A DNA stretch of 64,000 nt, from the NCBI GenBank assembly GCA_026914155.1, contig JAPPGH010000012.1, positions 1 to 64,000 of the forward strand, in the 5' to 3' direction. Made by a program: the position numbers and the translations under genes. This document shows positions 1 to 9,811 of this stretch, one piece after another; position 1 is the stretch's first letter; every line of letters starts with the position of its first letter. The notes beneath the pieces were generated by a model, which saw only the letters and a program-made list of their open reading frames with translations, searched no databases and was not told the origin of the DNA. The stretch comes from Candidatus Palauibacter rhopaloidicola (GTDB lineage Bacteria > Gemmatimonadota > Gemmatimonadetes > Palauibacterales > Palauibacteraceae).

Positions 1-121
1 GCCCCCGTGGCGCGCCCGCGCCAACACCGGCCGGAGCGCCCAACTCTGGACGACGCGCCCCGTCGTCGCGAGGTTTCAATCGCGCAGATCGTGCAGTCCA
101 TCGAACGAGAGGAATCGAACG

Positions 122-1282
122 ATGGCACGCACGAGAAAAGGCCGCCGGAGCTACGGCGCCGGCGAGTGGGGCCGGAACAGGGTCAGGGTGTTTCCAGACC
201 CGAAAACCGGCCTGTTCCAGATGGAGTGGCGCGAGAACGGGCGGAGGCTCACCCGGTCGCTGGGTCACCGCGATTGGGCGAAAGCGAAGCGGCAGGCGGA
301 CGAAGCCGCTGCCGGGTTCGTCGGCCCGGACCTGAATGGCAAGGCGGAAGCTGAGCCCGAGCCGCTGACTCTGGGGACGCTGTTTGACATCTACGGTGAG
401 GAGGTGACGCCCACCAAGAGGCGGAAGTCCTGGCAGCGGGACAGAGCCGCGATGGCGATGTTCCTCAAGTTTTTCGGCAGGGACCGAAGGCCGGAGACCC
501 TATCCCAGCGTGATTGGGACCGGTTCATCAGGGAGCGCCGCGCGGGAACAGTCGGTCCCAGTGGCCGGCCGGTGGGCAACCGGACGATCGAAGCGGACCT
601 GACGTTCCTCATGGCGGTGCTGAACTGGGCGGCGAGGTCGAGGGACGAGAACGGTCGGCTGCTGCTGGACCGGAATCCGCTCAAGGGTTTCCGCAAGCCC
701 GTCGAGAAGAACCCCACCCGGGTTGTTCTCACCGAAGAGGAGTACCAGGCGCTGCTCGGAGTCTCGGCGCGGTTGGACTGGCGCTTCCGTGTCGCGCTCG
801 TGTTCGCGCACGAGACCGGGCACAGGATCGGCGCGATTCGCAACCTGCTGTGGTCCGATGTGGACTTCGAGGGCGAAACCATCCGCTGGCGGGCGCAGCA
901 CGAGAAGACGGGCTACGAGCACTCGACGCCCTTGACGCCCGAAGCCATGGAAGCCCTTGAGGAGGCGCGAACGCACCACCCCGCTGGCGCGGACGCGCCG
1001 GTGCTGCCTGCGACCCGGAATCCCTCGGAGTGCGTGGGCTTCCCGCAGATCCGCTTCTGGTGGAAGCGGGCCGAGCGGCTCGCGGGACTGGAGCCGAAGC
1101 GCGGCAGGGGGTGGCACTCGCTGAGGCGGAAGTTCGCCAGCGACCTGATGGACCTGCCGCTGAAGGTGCTCTGCGAGCTCGGAGGCTGGAAGGCGGCCAA
1201 GACGGTGCTGCGCTGCTATCAACAGCCCGACCAGGCCCAACTCAGGCAGGCGATCCGGAGCCGCCGGAGGGCGCGGGGCTGA
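122..1282 (+). CDS. Tyrosine recombinase / phage-type integrase
   Basis: Site-specific recombinase of the tyrosine family, which cuts and rejoins DNA to insert or excise a mobile element. The 386-residue protein has a basic N-terminal arm, a SAM-like core-binding region (about residues 85-175) and a C-terminal catalytic domain. The catalytic set is visible: Arg235 in TGHRIGAI, a Lys in HEKTGY, His332 and Arg335 in WHSLRR, Trp in GGWKAAKTVLR, and the nucleophile Tyr366 in RCYQQ. Length and residues are those of an intact integrase. The ATG at 122 follows GAGAGGAATCGAACG, a fair ribosome site. No excisionase or other phage gene lies between it and the downstream PKS remnant, which begins within about 60 bases of its stop. 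It is therefore a plausible agent of the PKS truncation. No att repeat could be identified. Confidence 0.93.
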   Translation: MARTRKGRRSYGAGEWGRNRVRVFPDPKTGLFQMEWRENGRRLTRSLGHRDWAKAKRQADEAAAGFVGPDLNGKAEAEPEPLTLGTLFDIYGEEVTPTKRRKSWQRDRAAMAMFLKFFGRDRRPETLSQRDWDRFIRERRAGTVGPSGRPVGNRTIEADLTFLMAVLNWAARSRDENGRLLLDRNPLKGFRKPVEKNPTRVVLTEEEYQALLGVSARLDWRFRVALVFAHETGHRIGAIRNLLWSDVDFEGETIRWRAQHEKTGYEHSTPLTPEAMEALEEARTHHPAGADAPVLPATRNPSECVGFPQIRFWWKRAERLAGLEPKRGRGWHSLRRKFASDLMDLPLKVLCELGGWKAAKTVLRCYQQPDQAQLRQAIRSRRRARG

Positions 1283-1344
1283 AATCGACTCGGCGGGAAC
1301 GGAACGGCGGGAAACCGCCCGCAGAATCCCGTAAGTTCAACAAC

Positions 1345-4300
1345 CACAACAGTTCCGAATGGGATCACGAATGCTGGTCCAACATCCGCAGCCCCGTCCT
1401 CTTCGGCGCAGCGATGGAGACCGTGAGGCGGGAATGCCGGCCCGACGTGGTCCTGGAGATCGCCCCGCACGGCGCGCTGCAGCCGCTCATCCGGCAGTGT
1501 CTGGAAGCGGCCAGCCCAGCCGCGGCCTGTCTCCCCACACTGATGAAGGATGAGGATGCGTGCCCGCGCTTTCAGGAGGCCATGGGGAACCTCTACCGGG
1601 CCGGCGTCACGTTGGATTTTGCCTCGCAGTATCCGCGCCCGGAACCCATCGCTCATCTCCTTCCCGGCCATCCCAAGGAAGAGACCACGACCAGCGATGA
1701 CCTGGTGGACGACGAGATTTTCGTCCGGCGCGGCGAGTACTCCCACGGCCCGCTCGTCGGACACCGCGTCGCCTGCGACCACGTCCTGTTCGAGGCGCGG
1801 CTCTCCGAGAAGGACTTTCCCTGGCTGACCGACCACCGCGTCCACCGGGCCCCGATCATTCCGGCCGCCGGATACATCGAGCTTCTGCTGCAGGCGTTCT
1901 CCGGGGATCCCATCAACATCGAGGAGATCGAGTTCCTGCAGCACACGCCGGTGAACCCGACGCCGGTGCGGCTGCAGACGGCCCTGTTCCCCGTACCCGA
2001 CGCCCCCGGCCAGTTCACGTTCACCATCTCCACCCGATCCTTCGAGGACGATGAGGCGGGAACGCTGCACTGCCGCGGACGGGTGCGGCGCGTGGATGAA
2101 AACCATGCCGTCGATGCATTCCCGACCCTGAACGATGTCCTCGCTTCCGACTTCGATCCCTCGCCCCTCGCGACGGGAGAGGAGTTTTACGACCAGATTG
2201 AAGCGGTCGTCGGGGATGCCTTCGAGTTCGGCCCCGAGTTCCGCAGCGTCCAGCGGATCGAGATGGACTCGGATTCGACGGACCTGCTGTTCGAGATCGA
2301 GGTCGATGAGGAACTTTGGGCGTCCGGCCGCGAGGAGGGATATCTCCTCTATCCCCCGCTCACCGACGGCGGGCTGCAGATTTTTCTACGCTACCTGATG
2401 CGGCTGCCCGACTTCTTCTCCATGCCGCAGCGGGCGTGCGACATCACGTTCGTGCGCCCCCCGACGGGGCCGCGCATCACCTGTTTTCTCGTCGATACGG
2501 GCGACTGGTTCGACGTGGACGAGCGGGGCCAGTACAACAAGCCTCTCGGCGAGCTGTACATCGGGCGGCTCAGCTTCTACGACACCGATACCGGCCAGCT
2601 GCTCGCGCACATCGGGGAGTATCACTCCTTCAACAGCAATCCGCGCTGGAGCGACGTCCCGGACAGCAAGCACCTCATTCGCTGGCAACCCAAGTTCGTG
2701 CCGCCGGCGCCCCGGATCGGAGAGGCGATCCGGGACGGAGACGTCGATCCCGCCGCCCTCATCGCCGCCCTCGAACAGGGTGCGGCAGGCGACCCGTACG
2801 CCTGTCACGTCATCGAGACCGCCGGCCGCCGGGACGCGGAGCGGACCATGCTCGACCGATGCCTGGAGCATCTCTCCGGCCCCGACGCGCAGAGCGAGTA
2901 CTGGCTGCTAGGCGCCGATGAAGAGTCCACGCGCGCACTCTACGACGCCTTCAACCACCGTGATGCCGCGATTCGCTTCGCGTCGCTGGACGCCACGGCG
3001 GAGGACGCGTTCGACATGGACATGGCGACGGGTCTGCTACGGCCCGCCGCGGCCGAAATCATCCTTCTGCACCGTGACGCGGGCGAAGACGGAGCGGCCG
3101 GGGATCGCTGGACCGAAGCGTGGGCGCTTCTCGAGCGGCTGGCCGTACCCGGGGGACTCGCGCTCGTCTCGCATGCCGAGAGCGACATCATCGAGCCGGG
3201 GAACGGCTGGACCACGCTTCATGCCGGCCCCCGCACGACCCTCCTGCAGGCTGGGCAGGAGGGTTTCGCTCCGACCGGCGCGACCGCGGCTTCGACCGGC
3301 GCCGCCGGTCCCCGCTGGGTGATCGGCGAACCCGACAGCCTGGCCACGGAGTGGATTGCGCAACTCGAGTCGGCCCAAGCGTATCGCGTCCCCTGGAGCG
3401 CCCTCGACGGCGGCGATTTTGCATCGCTGGAAGAGTGGCCGTGGGGTGCGGACCTCGAGGCGATCGATTTCTTCGTCGGGGCGGACCTGGATGATCCGAC
3501 GGGCGAGCGAGCGGTGTGGCGCCTCGTCGCCTTCCTCCAGGCCCTCGCGCCCTTCCGGCTGGAGAGCGCGACCCGGAGTTGTCGCCTGAACGTCGTGACG
3601 CAGGGCGCCGTTTGCGGCGTGGAGGCGCCGCGAGGGAGCGCGTTGTGGGGAGCCGTGCGCAGCCTGGCGCTCGAGCTTCTCGCCGAGGACACAAAGATCG
3701 ACTTCCGTCTCGTGGATCTGGGCGCCGCCGGCGACCTGGAGGCGCTGGCCCGGCTCGACGCGTGTGACCCGCGCGAGCGGGAGCTGGCGATCAGGGACGG
3801 ACGCCTGTGGGTGCCGCGCGTCGTGAGCGTTCGGGATCGCTGGCCGCTCGTGCCCGCGGAATCGGATCCCCCCTACCGGCTCCGGCTCGACAACCCCGGC
3901 CAGGTGAGCGGCCTGCAGGTGGCGACCACCGCGTTGCCCCCGCTCGGACCCTCCGACGTCGAGATCGAGATGGCCGCGGCGGCGCTGAACTTTCGGGATG
4001 TCATGGTGACGCTGGGGCTTCTCCCCGCGATGGCCTACGAGCGCTCGGCGCTGGGCCGCGAGGTCGGCATCGAGGGGAGCGGCGTCGTACGCCGCGCCGG
4101 CCCGGACGTGAAGCGCCTGAGCCCCGGAGACGAGGTGGCCGTCACGACGGGCGGCTGCATCGCCAACCGAATCGTCGTGAACGAGCACCTGGCCTTCCTC
4201 AAGCCGCCCGGGTTGAGCATGGAGGAGGCCGCGGCGTCCCTCTCCGTCACCGTGACCGCGTACTACGCGCTCATCCACCTGGCCCGTCTCAAGGAGGGAC

Positions 4301-6192
4301 AGCGGGTCCTCATCCACTCCGCGATGGGCGGCGTCGGACAGGCGGCGATCGCGCTGGCGCACCACGTCGGAGCGGAGGTCTACGCGACCGCCGGCAATCG
4401 GAGCAAGCGCGAGCAGTTGCTCGAGATGGGCGTGCGCGGGGCGTTCGATTCGCACAGCCACGAGTGGTACGACGACCTGATGGAGGCAACGGGGGGCGAA
4501 GGCGTCGATGTCGTGTTGAATTCGCTCGCGGGCCACCACATCGCCCTGTGCCTCAAGGCCCTTAGGCCATCGGGGTGGCACTGCGAGATCGGGAAGGTCG
4601 ACATCTTCACGGACAACTCGCTCGGCATGCGGGTCTTCCGCAAGAACCTCCGCTTCGCCGCGATCGACGTCGACCGGCTAATGCTCGACGATCCGGTGCT
4701 GTCGCACGTGCTCTCGCAGGCCTGTCTGGACCTCATGAACGAGGGTGCGGTGCCGCCACCGCGACTCACCGCCTACGGGTACGGCGACTACGCCAGGGCG
4801 CTCCGCCTGATGACGACGGGCCGGCACCAGGGGAAACTGGTCCTGAAGACGCCGTCCGACGCGGCGAATCGGGGGTTCGCGATCGCGGACACGCGCCCCT
4901 TCCTCGACCCGGAGGCCACCTACCTGGTCACGGGCGGGCTGGGCGGTTTCGGGCTGCGCCTGGTGCCCTACCTGATCGCGGCGGGGGCCCGGCACGTCAC
5001 CCTGATGGACCGCGATCCGGAGCGTCGACGGAGCGTCGAGTGGCTCCGCCAGACGACCACGCTGTCGAAGATGACCGGCGATTACGAAATCGAGATCGTT
5101 TCGGGCGACGTGCGCGACGCGGAGGATGTGCGCCGCTGCATCGCCGGGGTGCGACGGCCGCTCAAGGGCGTTTTCCACCTCGCCGGAACGCTGGAGGACC
5201 GCTCGTTCCTCGACACTTCAGCCGAGTCCCTGGAGAATGTGTTCGCGCCCAAGGCGCGCGGCGCTTTGAACCTGCACGATGCCACGACCGACTGCGCCCT
5301 CGACTACTTCGTCCTCTTCTCGTCCATCGCCTCGACGTTCGGGAACGTGGGGCAGGTCAACTACAGCAGCGCGAGCGCCTTTCTGGACGGGCTGGCGGCT
5401 TGGCGTCGCCAGCAGGGGCTGCCGGGGTTCTCGTACAACCTCGGCCCCGTCACGGAGGTCGGGATGGCGGCGCGCAGCCTCCACGTGATGCGGATGATGC
5501 GCGCGGCGGGAATGACGACGGTGAGCGCGAATTTCGCGATCGCCAATCTCGACTACGCCCTGCGCGCCATGGCGCCCGGCACGCCGGAGCGCGGCACGCC
5601 GGAGCGGGGCACGACGGGGCATGACCATCTGGTCACCGCGCTCTTCTCCAACCCGGCGTGGACCGTCGATTCCCCGGATTACATGCGCAACGGGCGCCTG
5701 CTGAACAACCAGGCGGCGTTCGAGGTGAACGTGCGCGGCGAACTGACCCTCGAGAGCGTTGTCGCGCAGATCTCCGCCAAGGTGGCCGAGCTTTGCGGGC
5801 ACGAAGAGGGCGATGTCGCCGAGCCGCTGTCGAGCTTCGGGCTCACCTCGATTTCGGTCGCGGAACTCGGCGCCTTCATCCAGGCCCAGTTCAACCGGCA
5901 GGTGAGCGCCCTCGAGCTGATGACGACCGCCTCCGCCCTGTCACTGGCGGAGATGATCGTATACGGAGCCGAATCGGATGGGGAGGGTGAGACCGCGGCC
6001 GAAACCGACGGGTCGGCGGAGGTCTCACGGCAACCCGTACACCGGGTACGCCGGCGGCGCTCGCCCTTCGCGAACAGGTTCGAGGACCACTTCCCAAAGG
6101 ATGAACCCGCCCCGGTTCACGGCTTCGACGGATCCGCGCGACGAGTGATTTCGTCGACGGTGCCGAACGCCGGTTCTGTCGCGGGTGACTGA
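1345..6192 (+). pseudogene. Type I polyketide synthase, 5'-truncated (ATc-DH-psiMT-ER-KR-ACP)
   Basis: Reducing type I PKS module that has lost its KS and most of its AT. Homology starts abruptly near 1345 with the end of an acyltransferase domain (WSNIRSPVLF, then LEIAPHGALQPLIRQ, to about 1650). Next come DH (1740-2680), a degenerate C-methyltransferase-like stretch (2700-3290, keeping only a VPGGLALVSH half-motif), a KR structural subdomain (3300-3840), ER (3880-4850, NADPH motif GGVGQAAIALA), catalytic KR (4915-5560, TGGLGGFG plus SSIAS...VNYSSAS) and ACP (5745-5960, FGLTSIS with the pantetheine Ser at 5848). The DH His motif reads HRVHRAPIIP, so the usual Gly is Arg. KR has LED at the LDD position, suggesting B-type stereochemistry. 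The frame is open back into the integrase, but the first in-family ATG is 1414 without a clear ribosome site. It overlaps the next gene. Without KS it cannot extend chains alone, so it is called a remnant. Confidence 0.85.
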
Positions 6193-6199
6193 TTCCGCC

Positions 6200-6892
6200 A
6201 TGGCCAGCGCATCCGCGACAAGGCACCAGGTGCCGCCACTGGTAGGGACCCTGCCGCCCGATTGCCAGCGCGATCTCACCACCCTGCGCCGATCCGTTCG
6301 CGCCGCGCTAGCCGAGGCAACCCCGGCTCCCGCGGTTTCGCCCGCGGACCTTCGCAATGTCCTGGTCACCGGCGCAACCGGATTCGTCGGTCGTTTCCTC
6401 GTGCGAGACCTGCTCGCTCACGAATCCGAAGTGACGGTCCATTGCGTCGTGCGAGCCGAATCGGCGGAACGCGGCTTCGAGCGACTGCGCGCCAACATGG
6501 AACACGCGGAGACCTGGGACGATGCGTTCACGTCGAGAATCCACGTTTACGCCGGTGATGTCTCGCAGTCCCGCTTCGGGCTCTCGCACTCCGACTTCGA
6601 CCGGCTGTGCCGGGAAATCGACGCTGTCTACCACCTTGCGGCCAACCCGAACCTGATCGCGTCCTACCGGTCTCTCCGCCAGGTAAACGCTCTCGGAGTG
6701 CGCGAGGTCCTCCGGCTGTGTCTGAGTGCGCGCCTCAAGCACCTGTTTCACGTATCGACGATGGGTGTGTTCCCGGAGTATGTGCACTCCTTTGCCGGCG
6801 AATACAGCGACTGCTACATCGGTGACCATGCGCAGCCGGACCTGGGTCGAATGAAGAGGGTGATGCCGCTCGGGTTGCTCGGGTATACCTAG
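6200..6892 (+). CDS. Thioester reductase domain, N-terminal half (ends at premature TAG)
   Basis: First part of a thioester reductase (NAD-binding, male-sterility-like SDR) that would reduce an ACP-bound chain to aldehyde or alcohol. The Rossmann motif VTGATGFVGRFLV lies near residues 54-66 and the SDR Ser in VSTMGVF near residue 192. The frame stops at TAG (6890-6892), codon 231 from the ATG at 6200. The context reads Gly-Tyr-Thr-stop-Ser-Lys-Leu-Val-Ala-Glu, where relatives have a residue such as Gln, so a CAG to TAG change is the simplest explanation. The stop splits the catalytic Tyr229 from Lys233. The same frame continues open to 8707 and encodes the rest of the reductase and a sulfotransferase. 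As it stands this piece cannot be active unless the stop is read through. A GTG at 6185, overlapping the PKS stop, is an alternative start. Confidence 0.8.
   Translation: MASASATRHQVPPLVGTLPPDCQRDLTTLRRSVRAALAEATPAPAVSPADLRNVLVTGATGFVGRFLVRDLLAHESEVTVHCVVRAESAERGFERLRANMEHAETWDDAFTSRIHVYAGDVSQSRFGLSHSDFDRLCREIDAVYHLAANPNLIASYRSLRQVNALGVREVLRLCLSARLKHLFHVSTMGVFPEYVHSFAGEYSDCYIGDHAQPDLGRMKRVMPLGLLGYT
6890..6892 (+). other. In-frame amber codon inside the reductase YxxxK motif
   Basis: TAG at codon 231 of the reductase-sulfotransferase fusion, between the catalytic Tyr (codon 229) and Lys (codon 233). Homology is continuous across it in one frame, so this is a substitution, not an indel. TAG serves as an ordinary stop for several unbroken genes here (9807, 19197, 25531, 27242, 40639, 50155, 58660), which argues against code reassignment. 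It marks either recent pseudogenisation, a read error, or readthrough. Confidence 0.85.
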
Positions 6893-6901
6893 AGCAAGCT
6901 T

Positions 6902-8707
6902 GTGGCGGAACAGGCCGTCCTGTTCGCGCATCAGGCCGGCTTGCCGGTGGCCGTCTTCCGTTTCGGGCAAACCACCATGGCCTCCACCGGTTACGCCCAG
7001 TCGGACACCCCTCCACAGCTTGTCTTCGCGGCGGCGGTCCAGGTCGGCATGATTCCGCAGGGGTTCACCATGCGGGCCACCGACGATCCGGCGGATACGC
7101 TGACGCGCATGTGCACCGACATTTCCATGAATGTGAATCGGCGCTTCACCATCTACAACTGCTGCAACAACGCGCCGTCGTACCGGGCCATGCAGCTCGC
7201 GGAGTTCGGCCTCGATTATCCGGAGGTTCCCTACACCGTTTTCAAGCGCGCCTGCCAGGCGCACGGGGACGCGTCTCCGATGGCCCGCAGCTGGCCCCTG
7301 TTCGATCACTTCGCCCCCTATTGGTTTCGGGGCTCCGAAACGGTCCAGACGCTGCCGGTCTCCGACCGGGCCATTCGAGAGGACTGTCCTGGTGACATCA
7401 ACTGGCCGGGTCCTCTCACCAGGTATGTCCGCTACAACCGCTGGGTCAGGGAGCGTGAGGAGGAGTGGCCGCAGGCGATTCCGCAGCTGGGGGTCAGCCT
7501 GGACAGCGTGCTGAAGCAGGCCCGGCGATACGCCAGGGACAACGGCGTGTCCTTCGACACCACCTACCCCGAGTGGATGCTCGAGGGATTGGCCCGTCTC
7601 GTCGAGGGCTTCAACGCTCCCGAAGCCGGCCTGCTGGCAAAGCGCATCGGGCATTGCGTGTTCGACCTGTGCCGAATACTGCGCAACAACGCCGAACTGG
7701 CCGGAGAGCGCATGCGGCTGCCGGAGATCGGGCGGCAGCCAATCGAACGGCCGGTGTTCATCGTGGGCATCAACAGGACGGGCACGACCTTCCTGCACCG
7801 TCTATTGGCCCGGGACCCGCGGTTCTGGGCCTTGCGGGCCTACGAATACGTCGAGCCCGTCATTCCGGACGGCGGCTACGCAACGGTCGTCGGCACTCTC
7901 CGGGATCCCCGCCGCATCAAGGCGGCGGACGTATTCGCAGCGGCGAACATCGTAGATACTCTCGCGGGCTTTCACCATGCCGGGCTCGACGAACCGGAAG
8001 AGGATATCCCGATCCTCAGGTTGTCGCTCAAGACATGGGTGTTCGCGACTCGATATCGGCTTCCCGAGTACGAGCGCTGGCTCGAGGAAAGCGGCACCCG
8101 CGAGGCCTACCACGTGCATCGCCGCACCATGCAGCACTACAATTATCAGCGGAGGGCCTGTCACCCGGGCCACGAGGGCCAATGGATCTTCAAGATGCCG
8201 ACCCATCTGATGGAACTGGGCGCCCTGCTTGAGGCATATCCCGACGCCCTGTTCATTCAGACGCATCGCGAACCCGTCGAATTCATGGGGTCCTGGTGCA
8301 GTCTGGTGGAGCGCTTCCGGTCGGAAATCAGCGAGCCGCGCCCCCGCAAGGAGCTCGGTACCGAACAACTGAGAGCGATGAGTCGCATGCTTGACCGCGC
8401 GGTTGAGTTTCGGCGGTCGCACCCCGAACTGGAGCACCGCTGGCACGATGTGAGCTTCTACGATCTGGTCCGCGACCCCATTGCAGTTGTGGTCGGCATC
8501 TATCGTCGGTTCGGTTGGTCGATGGAGTCCGAGTCGATTGAGGCGATGAAAGCCTGGTTCTGGAAGCAGCGGGAGCAACGGCGCGTAGAGAAGCGGCACA
8601 AGTACGATCTCGCGGACCACGGCTTGACGCGCGAAATGATCGACGAGGCGTTCGCGAGCTATCGCGATTTCCTGTCGGGCAGCGGCCGCCGGGCTTCGCT
8701 TTTGTGA
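6902..8707 (+). CDS. Thioester reductase C-terminal half fused to sulfotransferase
   Basis: Continuation, in the same frame, of the interrupted reductase. It opens with the end of the catalytic helix (KLVAEQAVLFAHQ) and FRFGQTTMAS, and the reductase substrate domain runs to about 7450. A linker is followed by a PAPS-dependent sulfotransferase of the Sulfotransfer_3 type (about 7740-8680). It has the 5'-phosphosulfate loop VGINRTGTTFLHRLL, a WIFKMPTHL segment and THREPVEFMGSWCS near the 3'-phosphate site. With the codon at 6890 sense, the whole gene would be 835 residues. The GTG at 6902 gives a predicted start only because of the upstream stop; a re-initiated product would lack the reductase Rossmann fold but keep the entire sulfotransferase, so sulfotransferase activity may survive. 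Together with the PKS it suggests a pathway to a sulfated lipid (inference). Confidence 0.82.
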   Translation: MAEQAVLFAHQAGLPVAVFRFGQTTMASTGYAQSDTPPQLVFAAAVQVGMIPQGFTMRATDDPADTLTRMCTDISMNVNRRFTIYNCCNNAPSYRAMQLAEFGLDYPEVPYTVFKRACQAHGDASPMARSWPLFDHFAPYWFRGSETVQTLPVSDRAIREDCPGDINWPGPLTRYVRYNRWVREREEEWPQAIPQLGVSLDSVLKQARRYARDNGVSFDTTYPEWMLEGLARLVEGFNAPEAGLLAKRIGHCVFDLCRILRNNAELAGERMRLPEIGRQPIERPVFIVGINRTGTTFLHRLLARDPRFWALRAYEYVEPVIPDGGYATVVGTLRDPRRIKAADVFAAANIVDTLAGFHHAGLDEPEEDIPILRLSLKTWVFATRYRLPEYERWLEESGTREAYHVHRRTMQHYNYQRRACHPGHEGQWIFKMPTHLMELGALLEAYPDALFIQTHREPVEFMGSWCSLVERFRSEISEPRPRKELGTEQLRAMSRMLDRAVEFRRSHPELEHRWHDVSFYDLVRDPIAVVVGIYRRFGWSMESESIEAMKAWFWKQREQRRVEKRHKYDLADHGLTREMIDEAFASYRDFLSGSGRRASLL

Positions 8708-9807
8708 CACCCCGCCGCCGGTGGCCACCGCACGGGCCGGTGCTCGTCACGGGTGCGAACGGCTACGTCGCATCGTGGCTTGTGAAGCGGCTTCTGGAAC
8801 GGGGCTTCGACGTCCACGGGACCGTGCGCGATCCCCGGGATCCCTCAAAAACCGGTCACCTGCGAGCGATGGCCCGGGACCTTCCCGGAACGCTGTCCCT
8901 GTTCCGCGCCGACCTCCTCGATCCTGGAGGGTTCGACGGGGCGATGGCGGGCTGCCCGCTCGTCTTCCACACAGCCTCCCCGCTCATCGTGCGCGACGTC
9001 GACGATCCGGTGCGCGATCTCATCGAACCCGCGACACGCGGCACGCGCCACGTACTGGAGGCCGCCGACCGGACGCAGGCGGTCCAGCGGGTGGTGCTGA
9101 CTTCCAGCATCGTGGCGATCTACGGAGACGCGGTCGACCTGGAGCAGATCGAGGCGAACCGGTTCGACGAGAGCCACTGGAACACCACGAGCCACGAAGG
9201 CCACCAGCCCTATTCCTACTCCAAGGCTCTGTCCGAGCGGCTGGCCTGGAAGATGGTGGCGGAACAGGCCCGGTGGGACCTGGTGGTCGTGAATCCCGGG
9301 CTCGTTCTCGGACCCGGCCTCAGCCGAAACACGAACGCCGAGGGGGTCCTGATCATGCGCGATCTGGGAAACGGCGCCCATCGCGTCGGCGCTCCCGAAC
9401 TGGACTTCGCCATCGTCGATGTCCGGGACGTCGCGGAGGGTCACCTGCAGGCGGGCCTCATCCCGGAGGCGGAGGGACGTCACATCCTGGTCAGCGAGAC
9501 GCGCAGCCTGATCGAAATCGCCGCGACCTTGCGGGACCGCTTCGGCGACGGCTTCCCTCTGCCCCGGCGCACAGTGCCCAATCCGATGGCCATCGGATAC
9601 GCGCCGCTGGGGGGGATCCCCCGCGCCGTGGCGAAGCGCAACGTGGGGTATCCCCTGAGGTTCGAGAACGCCCGCGCCAGGACCCGTCTCGGCATCACCT
9701 TCCGTCCCGTCGAGGAGACCGTCACGAGTCACTTCCAGCAACTGCTGAACGACGGTCTCGTCTCCGCGCCCCGGCGGTCGGGTTCCGCCGCGCGAGGTCG
9801 AGGCTAG
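8704..9807 (+). CDS. NAD(P)-dependent SDR reductase, dihydroflavonol/cinnamoyl-CoA reductase-like
   Basis: Extended short-chain dehydrogenase/reductase of 367 residues. The N-terminal cofactor motif is VTGANGYVASW (Gly17, Gly20), LTSSIVAIYG carries the catalytic Ser, and Tyr170-xxx-Lys174 lies in PYSYSKALSE. The fold resembles dihydroflavonol-4-reductase, cinnamoyl-CoA reductase and methylglyoxal reductase proteins that reduce ketones or aldehydes. The GTG start at 8704 overlaps the preceding stop in GTGA, so it is probably translationally coupled to the reductase-sulfotransferase and may belong to the same lipid pathway, for example reducing an aldehyde released by the thioester reductase (inference). 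The C-terminal 15 or so residues are basic and low complexity. It is convergent with the aldehyde dehydrogenase, with only 4 bases between stops, so no separate terminator fits there. Confidence 0.85.
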   Translation: MTPRRRWPPHGPVLVTGANGYVASWLVKRLLERGFDVHGTVRDPRDPSKTGHLRAMARDLPGTLSLFRADLLDPGGFDGAMAGCPLVFHTASPLIVRDVDDPVRDLIEPATRGTRHVLEAADRTQAVQRVVLTSSIVAIYGDAVDLEQIEANRFDESHWNTTSHEGHQPYSYSKALSERLAWKMVAEQARWDLVVVNPGLVLGPGLSRNTNAEGVLIMRDLGNGAHRVGAPELDFAIVDVRDVAEGHLQAGLIPEAEGRHILVSETRSLIEIAATLRDRFGDGFPLPRRTVPNPMAIGYAPLGGIPRAVAKRNVGYPLRFENARARTRLGITFRPVEETVTSHFQQLLNDGLVSAPRRSGSAARGRG

Positions 9808-9811
9808 CGCG

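Noticed and set aside
1..121. tRNA or att site at the integrase left side
   Set aside because: No cloverleaf or repeat matching 1283-1345 was found by eye; the window edge prevents a fuller check.
3037..4581. Long minus-strand reading frame (514 codons) inside the PKS
   Set aside because: It is antisense to conserved ER/KR-region codons, has His/Arg/Gly-rich composition typical of GC-rich shadow frames, and shows no domain.
5579..5625. Tandem repeat GGCACGCCGGAGCG in the PKS linker
   Set aside because: Two to three short in-frame copies giving GTPERGTPERG in a linker between KR and ACP; ordinary slippage, not a mobile element.
6890..6892. Genetic-code reassignment of TAG as explanation for the split reductase
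   Set aside because: TAG ends several complete genes in this window (9807, 19197, 25531, 27242, 50155, 58660), so it is an ordinary stop.
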